The notes below the pieces were generated by a model that saw only the letters and a program-made list of their open reading frames with translations, made no database searches and was not told the DNA's origin. This document shows, in pieces, positions 8,093 to 17,162 of a DNA stretch of 64,000 nt. The stretch spans positions 170,378 to 234,377 of the forward strand of contig JAQTZZ010000001.1 in assembly GCA_028687545.1 (NCBI GenBank). The letters run 5' to 3'. Position 1 is the stretch's first letter. Each line of letters starts with the position of its first letter. Source of the DNA: Candidatus Wallbacteria bacterium (GTDB lineage: Bacteria > Muiribacteriota > JAQTZZ01). The position numbers and the translations under genes are program-made.

Positions 8093-9892
8093 CTAGTAGT
8101 TTGGATACGCATTCATGCTGCTCAACCAGCGCTGCATTTTTGCCACGCGTTCGCTCTTGTTTTCAGGAAGCTTGAATGGTCTGCGTCCTCTGGTATCGAA
8201 AATGATACCTACTACGCCTCCGTAAAGTGTATCTTCAATCGAAATCCCGGGACCTGCACCCAGGTCAAGATTTTTAGCCGGTTTTGCATAGAGTTTGGCA
8301 ACCTGCCCGACACCCAGAGGGTAAACCCTGATATCACCGAAAGTCAGTTCATCCTGAATCACCTTGCCGTCAGGCATGCTGATTTTGAATTCCAGGCATT
8401 TTTTACCGTCTTTTTCAGCACCGATGGGAGCAACGCAGGTGCCCAGATAGATCAGGCAGTCTTTTTCAAAGACCTGGGCAGCAGCTTCAGGATGGAAATT
8501 TGTCAGCACTCCCAGCTGAGGCATCATGAAAATAGAATCCACTGTGAGCTGTGTGACTCCTTCAGGCAGGAAGGCATCGATCATCATGATCGCAGCCTGG
8601 TGCCGCCGCGGAGAGTGGGACAGCACGCCGCCGCTGCCGATGATCATGTTCAGGGTAGTCATGTTGACCAGCGAGGAGTCGCTGGACTGGGAGAAGATGT
8701 CACTCATAGTGCGCTCTTTCTGAACACCTTTCAGGCTGACTGCCATTTCCTTGTGCTGAATCAGCGAAAGTCTCAGCGCCTCCCTGGCTACAGCCTGTTC
8801 GAAAATCAGTTCTTCCATGAGCTGCGGAATTGAGGTTGGCCTGATCATCTTGTTCTTGACCCGGTTCATCAGATCCTTCTCATTCATGTCGAACGGTATC
8901 CAGCGCATTACATTATCCAGTCCGGCTTCGGAAACTGTGTTGGAAATGCTGTAGCTCATGCCGAAGTTGGCTGAAACAGTGCGGTTGTATATTCCCTGAA
9001 AAACAGAAAAAACGTCTGTTGTCGCACCGCCAATGTCCACGCCGAGGATCTGTATCTTCTTCTCTCTGGCGATGCGCTGCATGATGGTGCCTACTGCGCC
9101 GGGTGTTGGTTCGATTTCATAATCAGTCATTGCCATCAGTTGCTTGTATCCAGGTGCCTGCTGCATTACATGCTCCAAAAACTGGTCATGGATCAGATGT
9201 CTGGCAGGCAGCAGATTTTCACGCTCCAACACCGGGCGGAGATTGTCTGTAACGGTCAGGGCGACTTTTTTACTGATCAGTTCCTTGACCAATTCGCGGG
9301 CATCCTTGTTCCCTGCATAGATTACCGGTAGCTGGAAGGTGATCCCGAATCTTGGTTTAGGGTCGGCTGCAGCAAGGATCTGGGCGATTTCCACCACGTG
9401 CTTAGTGGTGCCTCCGTCGATGCCTCCGGAAAACAGGATCATATCCGGCCGGAGTTTGCGGATGCGCTCAATCTTCTGATGGGGCAGCCTGCCGTCGTTG
9501 CTGGCAATGGTATCCATGACTATGGCGCCAGCGCCTAGTGCGGCGCGTGCAGCCGATTCAGCGCTCATGGCCTTGACTACGCCTGCCACCATCATCTGCA
9601 GTCCGCCTCCGGCGCTGCTGGTGGAAATATAAATATCGAATCCATCACTGCCCTTTTTGGGTTTCAACAAGGTGTCCCCGTCCGTGAACTTCCGCCCCAC
9701 GATTTCTTCCAGCTCGTTGATGGCGTTAAAAACACCCTTGGTGACGTCTTCTACAGGAGCTTCAACCGTTGTCGGAGCTTCACCTCTCGCGATCAGGCGG
9801 AATTCCTCGCCCTGCTGTTCGATCAGGATTGCTTTGGTGGTAGTGCTGCCACAGTCAGTGGCAACGATAGTCCTGATGTCCTCTTTTTTCAT
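8093..9892 (-). CDS. GlmL/MutL-family ASKHA ATPase-like protein
   Basis: 599 residues, related to the glutamate mutase-associated MutL/GlmL family, whose core is the actin/Hsp70 (ASKHA) nucleotide fold. Phosphate-1 motif is VATDCGSTTTKAIL (residues 10-23) and phosphate-2 motif is GVDIGGATTDVFS. An adenosine-type glycine patch is near SGGIDGGTTKHVV, and a hallmark is STSSAGGGLQMMV. It is longer than typical GlmL because of a C-terminal extension. GlmL was proposed to help the B12-dependent glutamate mutase, but no glmE or glmS is nearby. Instead it follows membrane-protein genes. ATG 9892 has AAGGAG. I infer an ATP-dependent activator or assembly factor for the neighbouring membrane proteins. 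Confidence 0.8.
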   Translation of the reverse strand: MKKEDIRTIVATDCGSTTTKAILIEQQGEEFRLIARGEAPTTVEAPVEDVTKGVFNAINELEEIVGRKFTDGDTLLKPKKGSDGFDIYISTSSAGGGLQMMVAGVVKAMSAESAARAALGAGAIVMDTIASNDGRLPHQKIERIRKLRPDMILFSGGIDGGTTKHVVEIAQILAAADPKPRFGITFQLPVIYAGNKDARELVKELISKKVALTVTDNLRPVLERENLLPARHLIHDQFLEHVMQQAPGYKQLMAMTDYEIEPTPGAVGTIMQRIAREKKIQILGVDIGGATTDVFSVFQGIYNRTVSANFGMSYSISNTVSEAGLDNVMRWIPFDMNEKDLMNRVKNKMIRPTSIPQLMEELIFEQAVAREALRLSLIQHKEMAVSLKGVQKERTMSDIFSQSSDSSLVNMTTLNMIIGSGGVLSHSPRRHQAAIMMIDAFLPEGVTQLTVDSIFMMPQLGVLTNFHPEAAAQVFEKDCLIYLGTCVAPIGAEKDGKKCLEFKISMPDGKVIQDELTFGDIRVYPLGVGQVAKLYAKPAKNLDLGAGPGISIEDTLYGGVVGIIFDTRGRRPFKLPENKSERVAKMQRWLSSMNAYPNY

Positions 9893-9956
9893 AAAAACTC
9901 CTTAGGAGGATTTTTGGTAAAAAACAGATGAATTTTATCAGAAAACCAGTGGTTTT

Positions 9957-10250
9957 TCAAATTTTCTCCCCGGCTTCCCTTTTACGGGTGATGTCTTCCA
10001 GAGTCTGGATCAGCTGTTCGATGCTTTCCCGATCTTCCAGGATCTGCTGGAATCTCTTGTAATCCTTGATGTCCAGAAAAAGAGACACCAGCGGCTCCGC
10101 ACCCAGCATCATCTGGGAGCTGATGAAATTCAAGGGTTTCATTGATTCCAGGAAGAAAATCAGCGGGGCTTCCAGCCTCCTCCTGACAACTTTCCTGGCA
10201 TATTTTTCCAGAAGTTCATGGTCTTCAGCACTCAGAATGTGATTATCCAT
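9957..10250 (-). CDS. small helical protein of GlmL operon
   Basis: 97 residues, charged and helical, no signal peptide or membrane segment. The only landmarks are a basic stretch ARKVVRRRLEAP (about 18-29) and a C-terminal coiled-coil-like tail (EDRESIEQLIQTLEDI). The ATG comes three bases after the stop of the gene upstream (TAA then GC ATG), so translation is probably coupled. I do not recognise a family. The position just before the ASKHA gene suggests a cytoplasmic linker between that ATPase and the membrane proteins, which is inference. Confidence 0.65.
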   Translation of the reverse strand: MDNHILSAEDHELLEKYARKVVRRRLEAPLIFFLESMKPLNFISSQMMLGAEPLVSLFLDIKDYKRFQQILEDRESIEQLIQTLEDITRKREAGEKI

Positions 10251-10253
10251 GCT

Positions 10254-10667
10254 TTATTTTTTCCCGTCCTGAACTGTACCCGTTTTCTGCCTGGCGAAAG
10301 CCAGAATTTCAATTTTCTTTTCCGCTTTGGAGGGCAGGAACAGGCCTCGAAAATTGTCCAGTCTGGAAGGTTTCGCGAACGGGCTCAGGAAAACTCCGTT
10401 CCTGCAGTCCAGGACACGCTGAAAATCGCTCCATTTGCGGGTTGAGGTTACTCCGAGGTGAGTGATTGTGATACCTGAATCTTCCATCAGGTATTCTGTG
10501 GGAAAGAAAAAGCCATGCAGAGACATAAAAAAAAGGAGGGCGGCCAGTGCCACCCATCCAATATTCTCACCAATCAGGAATAACCCGGCAAGGAAGGCCA
10601 GGATGATCAGCAGAATCGTAGCCAGTCTTTTCCTGTCCTCAACCAGCGGGTGTACTCTCCAATTCAT
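10254..10667 (-). CDS. small membrane protein with PH-like cytoplasmic domain
   Basis: 137 residues. Two adjacent transmembrane helices (LATILLIILAFLAGLFLIG and WVALAALLFFMSLHGFF, about 15-52) are followed by a strand-rich domain (YLMEDSGITITHLGVTSTRK and WSDFQRVLDCRNGVFLSPF) of the kind seen in bacterial PH-domain membrane proteins. No catalytic residues stand out. The ATG begins one base after the TGA of the preceding gene, so expression is coupled. Function is unknown; the whole block of small membrane genes appears to form one unit. Confidence 0.7.
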   Translation of the reverse strand: MNWRVHPLVEDRKRLATILLIILAFLAGLFLIGENIGWVALAALLFFMSLHGFFFPTEYLMEDSGITITHLGVTSTRKWSDFQRVLDCRNGVFLSPFAKPSRLDNFRGLFLPSKAEKKIEILAFARQKTGTVQDGKK

Positions 10668-10668
10668 G

Positions 10669-11304
10669 TCAGGAAATCACATGCAGCCATCGCTCCATCA
10701 GGAACTGCATTCGGCCGATCAGAAGCGAGATACGGGCCATCACTGTGTTCCCGAATGATCCTCCCAGCATGATCATCAGAAAGCAGATACCTACAAAAGA
10801 CACGTTTTTATAGATGCCTTTGTGCTCCACTGAAAAGAAGAAATAAAAGAGCGATGTGAGCACTCCGGCAATCAGGATCAGATTCTGGAGGTTGGTGATA
10901 AAATCACCGCCCATGATCGGTTTCAGGGTATCGTAAATCTGAGCCATGATATCTGTCTGGACTGAAGCGGTGATGGCGAGTCCGGATCCAAGACCGACAA
11001 TGTATGCCATCGGCCAGCGCGAAAGCCAGGCAAAATCCTTGTTCAGCCTGGCTACCATCATTAACCCCAGAATGCCTGGAATCAGATACCACCAGTTGTG
11101 TTCCGCTAGTTTGTCCACAAGATTGGGTTTCACCTGATTGAAATATGTGATGGTCAGGAGATAGCCGTTAGCCACACCGATGAAAATATATTCAGCCAGC
11201 CGGTATACGATGTTGTCCTTATAGAGGAAGCTGAAGATAGCTAGCGTGAGCAGGGCTCCGATCCAGACTCCGGCGGTTTCGTTATAGAAAATTCCATGTT
11301 CCAT
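10669..11304 (-). CDS. polytopic membrane protein, GlmL operon
   Basis: 211 residues with about six predicted membrane helices: VWIGALLTLAIFSFLY, LAEYIFIGVANGYLLTITYF, WWYLIPGILGLMMVA, MAYIVGLGSGLAITA, LILIAGVLTSLFYFFF and VGICFLMIMLGGSFGNTVM. There are few charged residues in the helices and no transporter signature I recognise. ATG 11304 is preceded by a G-rich site (GGGGG). It lies eight bases after the upstream gene. It is probably a subunit of an inner-membrane complex with its neighbours. Confidence 0.75.
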   Translation of the reverse strand: MEHGIFYNETAGVWIGALLTLAIFSFLYKDNIVYRLAEYIFIGVANGYLLTITYFNQVKPNLVDKLAEHNWWYLIPGILGLMMVARLNKDFAWLSRWPMAYIVGLGSGLAITASVQTDIMAQIYDTLKPIMGGDFITNLQNLILIAGVLTSLFYFFFSVEHKGIYKNVSFVGICFLMIMLGGSFGNTVMARISLLIGRMQFLMERWLHVIS

Positions 11305-11312
11305 GTTGCCCC

Positions 11313-12134
11313 CTATTTCTTTCCGTATTTTTCGGTCAGGTAAATGACATTGCCAAGGATGATGAATCCGATGATCACCAGATGCGACATGGACTGGGCG
11401 TCCATTCCCCTGATTCCCTTGCCTGGTGCTCCGACCATTTTTTCATATTCAGCTGCCCCTGCCAGTCCGTTGATCAGACCCTTGAACTGACCTGAGCTGT
11501 AATACGGATAGAATTCTGTGGCTGAGACTGCGGTGCAGCCAGTGATCACATCAACGTGGTATTTTGTGCCGCCATACGCAACCCAGACAACTCCTCCGGA
11601 AGAACCTGCAGACAGGGAGATGACCAAACCGAAGGAGGAATAGTTCTTGACGTCCTGCAGAATCGGAAGTTCCCTGATATCGGTTCCAGCCTGGTCCTTA
11701 GGAAAGGCAATCGTGAAATCAGAACCGATGGAGTTTACGACCACTAAACCGCCGGCCTTGTACCCAACATTCACATAATCAGTTCCATATGTGAGTGTTG
11801 GATAATCCTTCTTGATTTCGCCGAAGGCTTTATTCATTTCAGCCGGGCCCTGAGGCCAGAGGCCGGTCATCACAACCCTCAGCTTTTTCTGGAAGCAGTG
11901 GCGCAGTATGGCTATATTCATCGGAAACAATTCAGCTTCGCTGCCAGGGTCATAGTCAGCTGAAAAAAGCACTCTTGATCCGGGAGGGAGGTTGTCCACT
12001 GCCTGGAATGCCCTTCTGGTCTCTTCTGTGATTACGATCGGCAGGCCGATCGGATTGAGCATCGGAATGATCACAGAGAGAGCTACACAGAGATAAATGA
12101 TTCTTTTATCCAGATTTTTTATTTTTTCCCACAT
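11313..12134 (-). CDS. membrane-anchored extracytoplasmic protein, GlmL operon
   Basis: 273 residues. An N-terminal helix (IIYLCVALSVIIPMLNPIGL, about 12-31) and a C-terminal helix (LVIIGFIILGNVIYL) flank a soluble alpha/beta domain of about 200 residues. That domain contains LPPGSRVLFSADYDPGSEAE, HCFQKKLRVVMTGLWPQG and GLVISLSAGSSGGVVWVAY. The start at 12134 is chosen because GGAGGT lies ten bases upstream and the longer frame (to 12218) would overlap the preceding gene by 83 bases. The domain is not one I can name. Its predicted topology places the soluble part outside or inside the membrane depending on helix orientation, which the sequence does not settle. Confidence 0.75.
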   Translation of the reverse strand: MWEKIKNLDKRIIYLCVALSVIIPMLNPIGLPIVITEETRRAFQAVDNLPPGSRVLFSADYDPGSEAELFPMNIAILRHCFQKKLRVVMTGLWPQGPAEMNKAFGEIKKDYPTLTYGTDYVNVGYKAGGLVVVNSIGSDFTIAFPKDQAGTDIRELPILQDVKNYSSFGLVISLSAGSSGGVVWVAYGGTKYHVDVITGCTAVSATEFYPYYSSGQFKGLINGLAGAAEYEKMVGAPGKGIRGMDAQSMSHLVIIGFIILGNVIYLTEKYGKK

Positions 12135-12135
12135 G

Positions 12136-12759
12136 TTAGTCTCCACCTCCCAGATATGCTCTTTCCAGTCCGAAAATAATCTTGATCGACATGGAGACTG
12201 CACCGATGGCGACTCCAATTGTGATCGCCCTCATAGCGCCTGTGGCGAAGTAATTCATGATCCAGGACTGGACTGTCGGGAACTGGTCCCAGATCGCTGA
12301 TCCGATCGGCACACGTCCCAGCATCACGAAAAATCCGGCGATCATCATCAGCGTGGCTTCCTTGGTCTTGATGCGGAAAGCCCTGAAAGAAGCGGAAGAT
12401 ACATAGAAGGCCAGCAGGGAGAACATGGTGGCCTGCAGCGGATTATAAATGAAATTGTAGACAAAACTGAAGTTCGTCGTGCCGTCCATATCTGCCTTGT
12501 CCAGAAAACCCACGATCGAGGTGAAAAAGAAGAAAAAGATCAGAACGACCGACAAGCCCCAGTTTTTTCCCTGGCGGTAGACATTGGAAGAATGCACCAT
12601 CAGGAGATTCAAGATGGCTACGAGCAGAGCGAAGGCCGCAATGACCAGGTATCCGCGCTGGCCTGCGTCGCTGATATCTGAAAGAGCTGGGGCAAAGAAC
12701 GCGATGACGAAAAATATCCCGGTGCAAAAGGTAATCAGCAATGGTATGTTTCTTTTCAT
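12136..12759 (-). CDS. polytopic membrane protein, GlmL operon
   Basis: 207 residues with about six membrane helices: PLLITFCTGIFFVIAFFAPA, GYLVIAAFALLVAILNLLMV, WGLSVVLIFFFFFTSIVGFL, PLQATMFSLLAFYVSSASFR, LMMIAGFFVMLGRVPIG and AITIGVAIGAVSMSIKIIFG. ATG 12759 is preceded by AAGGAGG. The stop is one base before the next gene's ATG. No known transporter or enzyme signature is visible. The glycine-rich end (LGGGD) is close to the next gene's ribosome-binding site. Confidence 0.75.
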   Translation of the reverse strand: MKRNIPLLITFCTGIFFVIAFFAPALSDISDAGQRGYLVIAAFALLVAILNLLMVHSSNVYRQGKNWGLSVVLIFFFFFTSIVGFLDKADMDGTTNFSFVYNFIYNPLQATMFSLLAFYVSSASFRAFRIKTKEATLMMIAGFFVMLGRVPIGSAIWDQFPTVQSWIMNYFATGAMRAITIGVAIGAVSMSIKIIFGLERAYLGGGD

Positions 12760-12768
12760 CAGGCCTCC

Positions 12769-13938
12769 TTAATTTTTGACCTGGAACAGGTCCTTGAAAA
12801 AATCGAACCATGGGGTGCCGGTAAATTTAGCGATAGAAGTCATGATCACTCCGATGACGATCGAGATCATGACTATCAGTTTCCCTGCGTCCTGACCTTT
12901 GAGGCTGCCGAGTTGCATCGGTTCTCTGGAGAAGTAGGCGGAGGCTGCGTATAACTCTTCTCCTATGATCGTATAGTCGCAGGCTGCGACGAAAAAGGGC
13001 AGCTGGGATGGCATTGTGGTTCCGGCAATCTGAATGGCCTTGATCGAGTTTCCGGTCTCTGCCAGAACAAGCGATTCGGCGTAGAAGGTTCCCAGGTAAA
13101 AAATAGTGGCCGGTTTTTCACGTATCATTTTGCCGCAGACTCCGGCTGCATAGCTGAACTGGTCATTAGCTATATAACGGACACAATCTTCTTTATAGGT
13201 ATCCGGACGCCCTACCTTTAGGTGGGCTTCCTTGATCACTTCCTTGGCTGTGGAGAAGACGATGGGTCCGGCGACAGGGACTGTGATTTCAGTATCATAT
13301 TCCGCGGTTTTCTTGGCAATATGCCCCAGAATCGAGATGGCTGCAATCGTAGGAAGGTCGTCCATGTCGTAAATGCCAGGCACGAACATCACCTCGCGTC
13401 CCATTTCAGTGGCGCGACCCACTGCCTCATCAATGGCCGAGAGACCGGCGATCGGCCGAACATAGAGATCCTGGCCCTTCAAGGCTGAAGTGATGTAGAA
13501 ACCAACAAAACCGGCGATTACCAGCAGGGCTACCAGGAGATTGCCTAGTTCCGGGTTGAACATGCGGTGTTTTTTCTGATAGTCATTCGTGAAGTCGGCT
13601 GACAGCTGGGTGACGATTTCGGCTTCAACTGAGCCTTTCTGAAGATAGGTCTTGATCTGTCCCTCGATCTGTTCGAGATTCCAGTCTTTTACTCCGTTGC
13701 TTTCCAGGGACTTGATCACAAGATTCTTGACTTTGTCGATGGCGAACTGAGTGACTGGAGCCGCGGCTGCTGGAGCATTCACCGCCGCTTCCACTGGGGC
13801 AGCAGTTGAAGTTTCGACAGATGCCGCAGTTGTAATGGCGGCTTCCTGTGTGGCTGCGGCCGGAGGCGCTTCCTCAGCCAGAAGCATGCACCCTGTGAAG
13901 AAGATCATCATCAACAGTAGCAGCTTTTCCTTTTTCAT
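12769..13938 (-). CDS. DUF6754-like membrane protein, first gene of GlmL operon
   Basis: 389 residues. It has a signal-peptide-like N terminus (KLLLLMMIFFTGCMLLAEE, possibly a lipoprotein with Cys17), an Ala/Thr/Pro-rich linker (about 23-62), a membrane helix (LGNLLVALLVIAGFVGFYIT), a conserved soluble domain and a C-terminal helix (LIVMISIVIGVIMTSI). The domain carries LYVRPIAGLSAIDEAVGRA, GREVMFVPGIYDMDDLPTI and PATIFYLGTFYAESLVLAET. From memory this pattern matches the domain of unknown function DUF6754; I could not run a search. ATG 13938 has AAAGGAG. A promoter lies about 80 bases upstream. It is likely the founding subunit of the complex made by this operon. Confidence 0.75.
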   Translation of the reverse strand: MKKEKLLLLMMIFFTGCMLLAEEAPPAAATQEAAITTAASVETSTAAPVEAAVNAPAAAAPVTQFAIDKVKNLVIKSLESNGVKDWNLEQIEGQIKTYLQKGSVEAEIVTQLSADFTNDYQKKHRMFNPELGNLLVALLVIAGFVGFYITSALKGQDLYVRPIAGLSAIDEAVGRATEMGREVMFVPGIYDMDDLPTIAAISILGHIAKKTAEYDTEITVPVAGPIVFSTAKEVIKEAHLKVGRPDTYKEDCVRYIANDQFSYAAGVCGKMIREKPATIFYLGTFYAESLVLAETGNSIKAIQIAGTTMPSQLPFFVAACDYTIIGEELYAASAYFSREPMQLGSLKGQDAGKLIVMISIVIGVIMTSIAKFTGTPWFDFFKDLFQVKN

Positions 13939-14019
13939 TTATGACTCCTTTTGTAAAAAGATCTGAAAAAAAACAGAATCCCCTCCCTAAGCTATATTGT
14001 TTTTCTATTCCCATTTCAC

Positions 14020-14047
14020 ATTATCTACAGGCAGACATTGATCTCAA
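14020..14047 (-). promoter_or_regulatory. sigma-70 promoter candidate for the GlmL membrane operon
   Basis: On the minus strand TTGAGA (14047-14042) and GATAAT (14025-14020) are separated by 16 bases, leaving a leader of about 75-80 bases before the ATG at 13938. No riboswitch-like structure was recognised in the leader. Confidence 0.4.
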
Positions 14048-14153
14048 GTTACATTTTCCTGCAGATGGATTTAGGATTATTTTAATCAGGGAGGTTTTTA
14101 AAGTCAAAGGGAAATTTATTTTTCGGGATTCTCTAAGATTTGTGCCATTCCGG

Positions 14154-14522
14154 TCACTGACCGAGCTGGATCGCGGCATCCTGGGCAAAGACCCTGATAT
14201 TGTTTTTCATGATGTTCACTGAATAAACGACAGCCGTGCCACTTTCACTGACCATCACAGACGCATTGACCGAAGTGTCCCCTGTGAGTTGAATTTCTGC
14301 CGGTTTACCCTTCAGACAGACAATTTTTGGGGAGGCGTAAGTTTCGTTTGTATAAATGTCTTTGATGGTCAGAGCGCAGAAGTAGTTGCCTGATTTGTAA
14401 GGTTGGATTTCCCATCTCACACTGTACTGATTATCCGAATAATTTTTTCCGATCGCTCCACTCAGCAGGCAGACCGAGAACAGCATGATCAAGATGCTGG
14501 AGAAGAGAAATGATTTTTTCAT
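14154..14522 (-). CDS. small secreted protein
   Basis: 122 residues. A strong signal peptide (SFLFSSILIMLFSVCLLSGA, about 4-23) is followed by a 100-residue beta-rich domain (YSVRWEIQPYKSGNYFCALT, KPAEIQLTGDTSVNASVMVS). The start at 14522 is supported by GGAGGAAC six bases upstream; the longer frame from 14549 would put that site inside the coding sequence. No family was recognised. The product is likely periplasmic or surface-exposed. It precedes the GlmL membrane operon with a 215-base gap, so it is probably a separate transcription unit. The 316 bases between it and the next gene on the plus strand hold no gene I can support; they contain two short stem-loops, at about 14709-14733 and 14771-14786. 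Confidence 0.7.
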   Translation of the reverse strand: MKKSFLFSSILIMLFSVCLLSGAIGKNYSDNQYSVRWEIQPYKSGNYFCALTIKDIYTNETYASPKIVCLKGKPAEIQLTGDTSVNASVMVSESGTAVVYSVNIMKNNIRVFAQDAAIQLGQ

Positions 14523-14838
14523 AGTTCCTCCCAATAGTATTTGTTTCATACTCTTTCGACTGGATCAGAAAAAAGGTGAGACGGAAGTAGTAACAGATTT
14601 GCGGAAATTGGTTACTGATTCTTATTGAGCTTTTACCTGGCCAAAGAAGCATTGAAAACTGCGAAATCGGCCAGTAGAATGGAATTCGTTGGACAGTTAA
14701 AGATCATCGGAGACTGTTGTCAGCCTGAGGGCGACAGCACGAAGGATGATTACAGCGTCAGATCCCCAAAGTGGGATTATTGATTGCAGATCAATAAGTG
14801 GACTCAACACTCAAACCGTTTTGGAGTAAAATGTTTTC

Positions 14839-17130
14839 ATGAACGATCTGAAATACAGCCTCATCCATTCTTTGATCCCATCCCAGGCCGCATTCGTGTC
14901 CGGCATGACAGGCATCATCTGTCAGATCTTACTTCTGAGGGAACTCCTGGTGCTTTTTTCAGGGAATGAATTCGCCATCGGCTTTATCCTGGGCTCCTGG
15001 GTACTATGGGAAGCGGCCGGATCTTTGCTGGCAGGGAATCTTCTTGACAAGGTGGACGGAAGAAAAGCCTATTCTGTCTGCAATCTTCTTTTCCTGATCA
15101 GCTTTTTTGTAAACATTATGCTGATCAGAGATTTCAAGGTGCTGACAGGGACCGGAATGGGGGTGATCGAAAGCCTGACAGCTTCAGTGCTGCTGCTATT
15201 TCCGTCCGGGATCTCTCACGGAGCCCTTCTGGTGTTGGCAATCCGCTTGTTCGATGGAACAGGAGCAGCCGGATCCGGATTCGGCAGAGCATATTTTTTT
15301 GAAACCATGGGAACGATTGCCGGTGGAATTCTGGGCTCCTATTTTCTGCTTCCCGGAGTCATGAGTTTCTCAATCGCAGCAGTCTGCCTCTGCGCAGGTA
15401 TCTTGTCCACTCTTCCGCTGCTCAAAGGGCGGACATTTTTCCTGGCCTTGCTGGTTCTTCTAGTACTCTCGATTTTCTCAGGGCCGGGTTTACAGAAACT
15501 GAATCAATTTACCCTCAGCAGGCAGTGGAAAAAAGAACCTGCTTACTATGGCAACAGTTTTTATCAGAACATCGCAGTAATCAAAGAAGAAGAGCAGTAT
15601 ACGTTTTTTACGGATGGAATCCCCAGGCTGACCCTGCCGCCTGCAGAAATAGAGGCAATGGAAGATTTCGTGCACTTTCCCATGCTGTCACAGGACAACC
15701 CTGAAGCAGTGCTTGTGCTTGGCAATGGAATAGGAGGAGTTTTACGGGAAGTGGAAAAATATTCCTCTGTCAGGAGGATAGACTGCCTGGAGCCTGACCC
15801 GACTTTTCTCGCGACTGTCTGTGATTTTTCGCGAAGGGCAGGCCTTTCCGAACTTGCCGATCCCAGAGTCACCGTGTTTCCTGAGGACGGCCGCTTTTTT
15901 GTGCAGCACAGCCTGAACGGAAAATCCGCGGCTTTTCCGGACAGGAGATACGACGTTATTCTGATGGGAATTCCAGCGCCTGACACGCTGCAGTCAAACC
16001 GTTTCTTCACTGCGGAATTTTTCGGAAACGCCGGACAATTGCTCGGAGACGGGGGGGTTTTTGTTTGCTCGCTCCCCGGTTCCCTGGCATATTACGGGCC
16101 TGAGCTCAGAAAATTAAATGCAGTGGTGCTGCATGCGCTGGAGCGGTCCTTCAGGCAGGTGGTTGTGCTTCCTGGTTATCAGAATCTCTTCCTGTGTTTT
16201 AATGCTTCCGTGGTTTTTCCGACTCCGGAGGGGCTGGCAGAAAGGCTTTCCGGATCCGGTATTTCCACGCTGGCGTTCAACAGGTATTCAATAGCTTCCC
16301 GGATGAGGAATGAATACCGGGACTGGTTTTACTCGGCCATGGCCGATCCTGCCGGATACAACAGCGACCGGAAGCCCATTGCGGTGTTTTATGATCTGGC
16401 CTATCGCAGCCAGATTTACGATTACAGGCTGAGCTGGATTTTCGGGGTACTTTCGCAGCCGGGATGGGCGATTGCACTGTTTCTGGCTGCTTGTCTGATC
16501 TCTGGCCTGACCGGAAAGATAAAACCCGCTGTGGCTTTCAGCCTTGGCAGCACAGGCTTTTCAGGGATGCTTTTTCAGCTTCTGCTTCTGTTCGGGTTCC
16601 AGGCGGCCTGGGGTGTCGTTTTTTACGAAACAGGGCTCTTCACTGCCTGCCTGATGGGAGGGATCGCCCTGGGTACATTCCTGACCAGCCGTTCGCTGGA
16701 GCGTGACTCAGGGAAGGGGTTTTTCGGATTTTCTGATCGACAGGCTCTCCTGGGGCTGGAGATCATTTTCTTCGTTTTTTTTCTTAGCCAGTCCCTTGTC
16801 TTCGGATTCATTGACCCTTTCTTGAGCGGTTCCGTGTCAATACACTGCTTCTTTCTGCTGCCCCTCTTTTTCACCGGAGTAATCATGGGCATGGAATTTC
16901 TCCTCTGCAATCGGATCTGCCTGAAGTCATCTCAGGCCGGTCAGGGGAGGGCAGCCGGCCTGATTTTTGCTTCAGACCTTTTCGGTGGTTTCCTGGGCGG
17001 AGTCATGAGCGGTTTTTTTATCCAGGCAGCTCTTGGCTGGCCTGCCATCTGTCTGATGCTGGCTGCCCTGAAGCTGGTCAGCCTGTATTGGCTGACTGTG
17101 GCATTTCAAAAAAAAATATTTGAGATATAA
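14839..17130 (+). CDS. membrane spermidine synthase-like protein
   Basis: 763 residues: two blocks of membrane helices flank a SpeE-like Rossmann domain. N-terminal helices run from AAFVSGMTGIICQILLLREL to about residue 215. The aminopropyltransferase/methyltransferase core (about 235-510) has VLVLGNGIGGVLREVEKY, CLEPDP and YDVILMGIPAPD, with NRFFTAEFF. A second membrane block follows to the C terminus. True spermidine synthases keep an acidic catalytic residue in the xDxxDP segment; here it reads MGIPAPD, as in the membrane subclass of unknown substrate. It starts a plus-strand group with AmrS and AmrBA (32-base gap), so it may supply or use the product of those proteins (inference). Confidence 0.8.
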   Translation: MNDLKYSLIHSLIPSQAAFVSGMTGIICQILLLRELLVLFSGNEFAIGFILGSWVLWEAAGSLLAGNLLDKVDGRKAYSVCNLLFLISFFVNIMLIRDFKVLTGTGMGVIESLTASVLLLFPSGISHGALLVLAIRLFDGTGAAGSGFGRAYFFETMGTIAGGILGSYFLLPGVMSFSIAAVCLCAGILSTLPLLKGRTFFLALLVLLVLSIFSGPGLQKLNQFTLSRQWKKEPAYYGNSFYQNIAVIKEEEQYTFFTDGIPRLTLPPAEIEAMEDFVHFPMLSQDNPEAVLVLGNGIGGVLREVEKYSSVRRIDCLEPDPTFLATVCDFSRRAGLSELADPRVTVFPEDGRFFVQHSLNGKSAAFPDRRYDVILMGIPAPDTLQSNRFFTAEFFGNAGQLLGDGGVFVCSLPGSLAYYGPELRKLNAVVLHALERSFRQVVVLPGYQNLFLCFNASVVFPTPEGLAERLSGSGISTLAFNRYSIASRMRNEYRDWFYSAMADPAGYNSDRKPIAVFYDLAYRSQIYDYRLSWIFGVLSQPGWAIALFLAACLISGLTGKIKPAVAFSLGSTGFSGMLFQLLLLFGFQAAWGVVFYETGLFTACLMGGIALGTFLTSRSLERDSGKGFFGFSDRQALLGLEIIFFVFFLSQSLVFGFIDPFLSGSVSIHCFFLLPLFFTGVIMGMEFLLCNRICLKSSQAGQGRAAGLIFASDLFGGFLGGVMSGFFIQAALGWPAICLMLAALKLVSLYWLTVAFQKKIFEI

Positions 17131-17162
17131 TAAGAAAAAAATACCTCTTTTAAGGTGTGAAG

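Noticed and set aside
8093-9892. Glutamate mutase pathway
   Set aside because: The GlmL relative alone suggests it, but neither glmE nor glmS nor methylaspartate ammonia-lyase is nearby.
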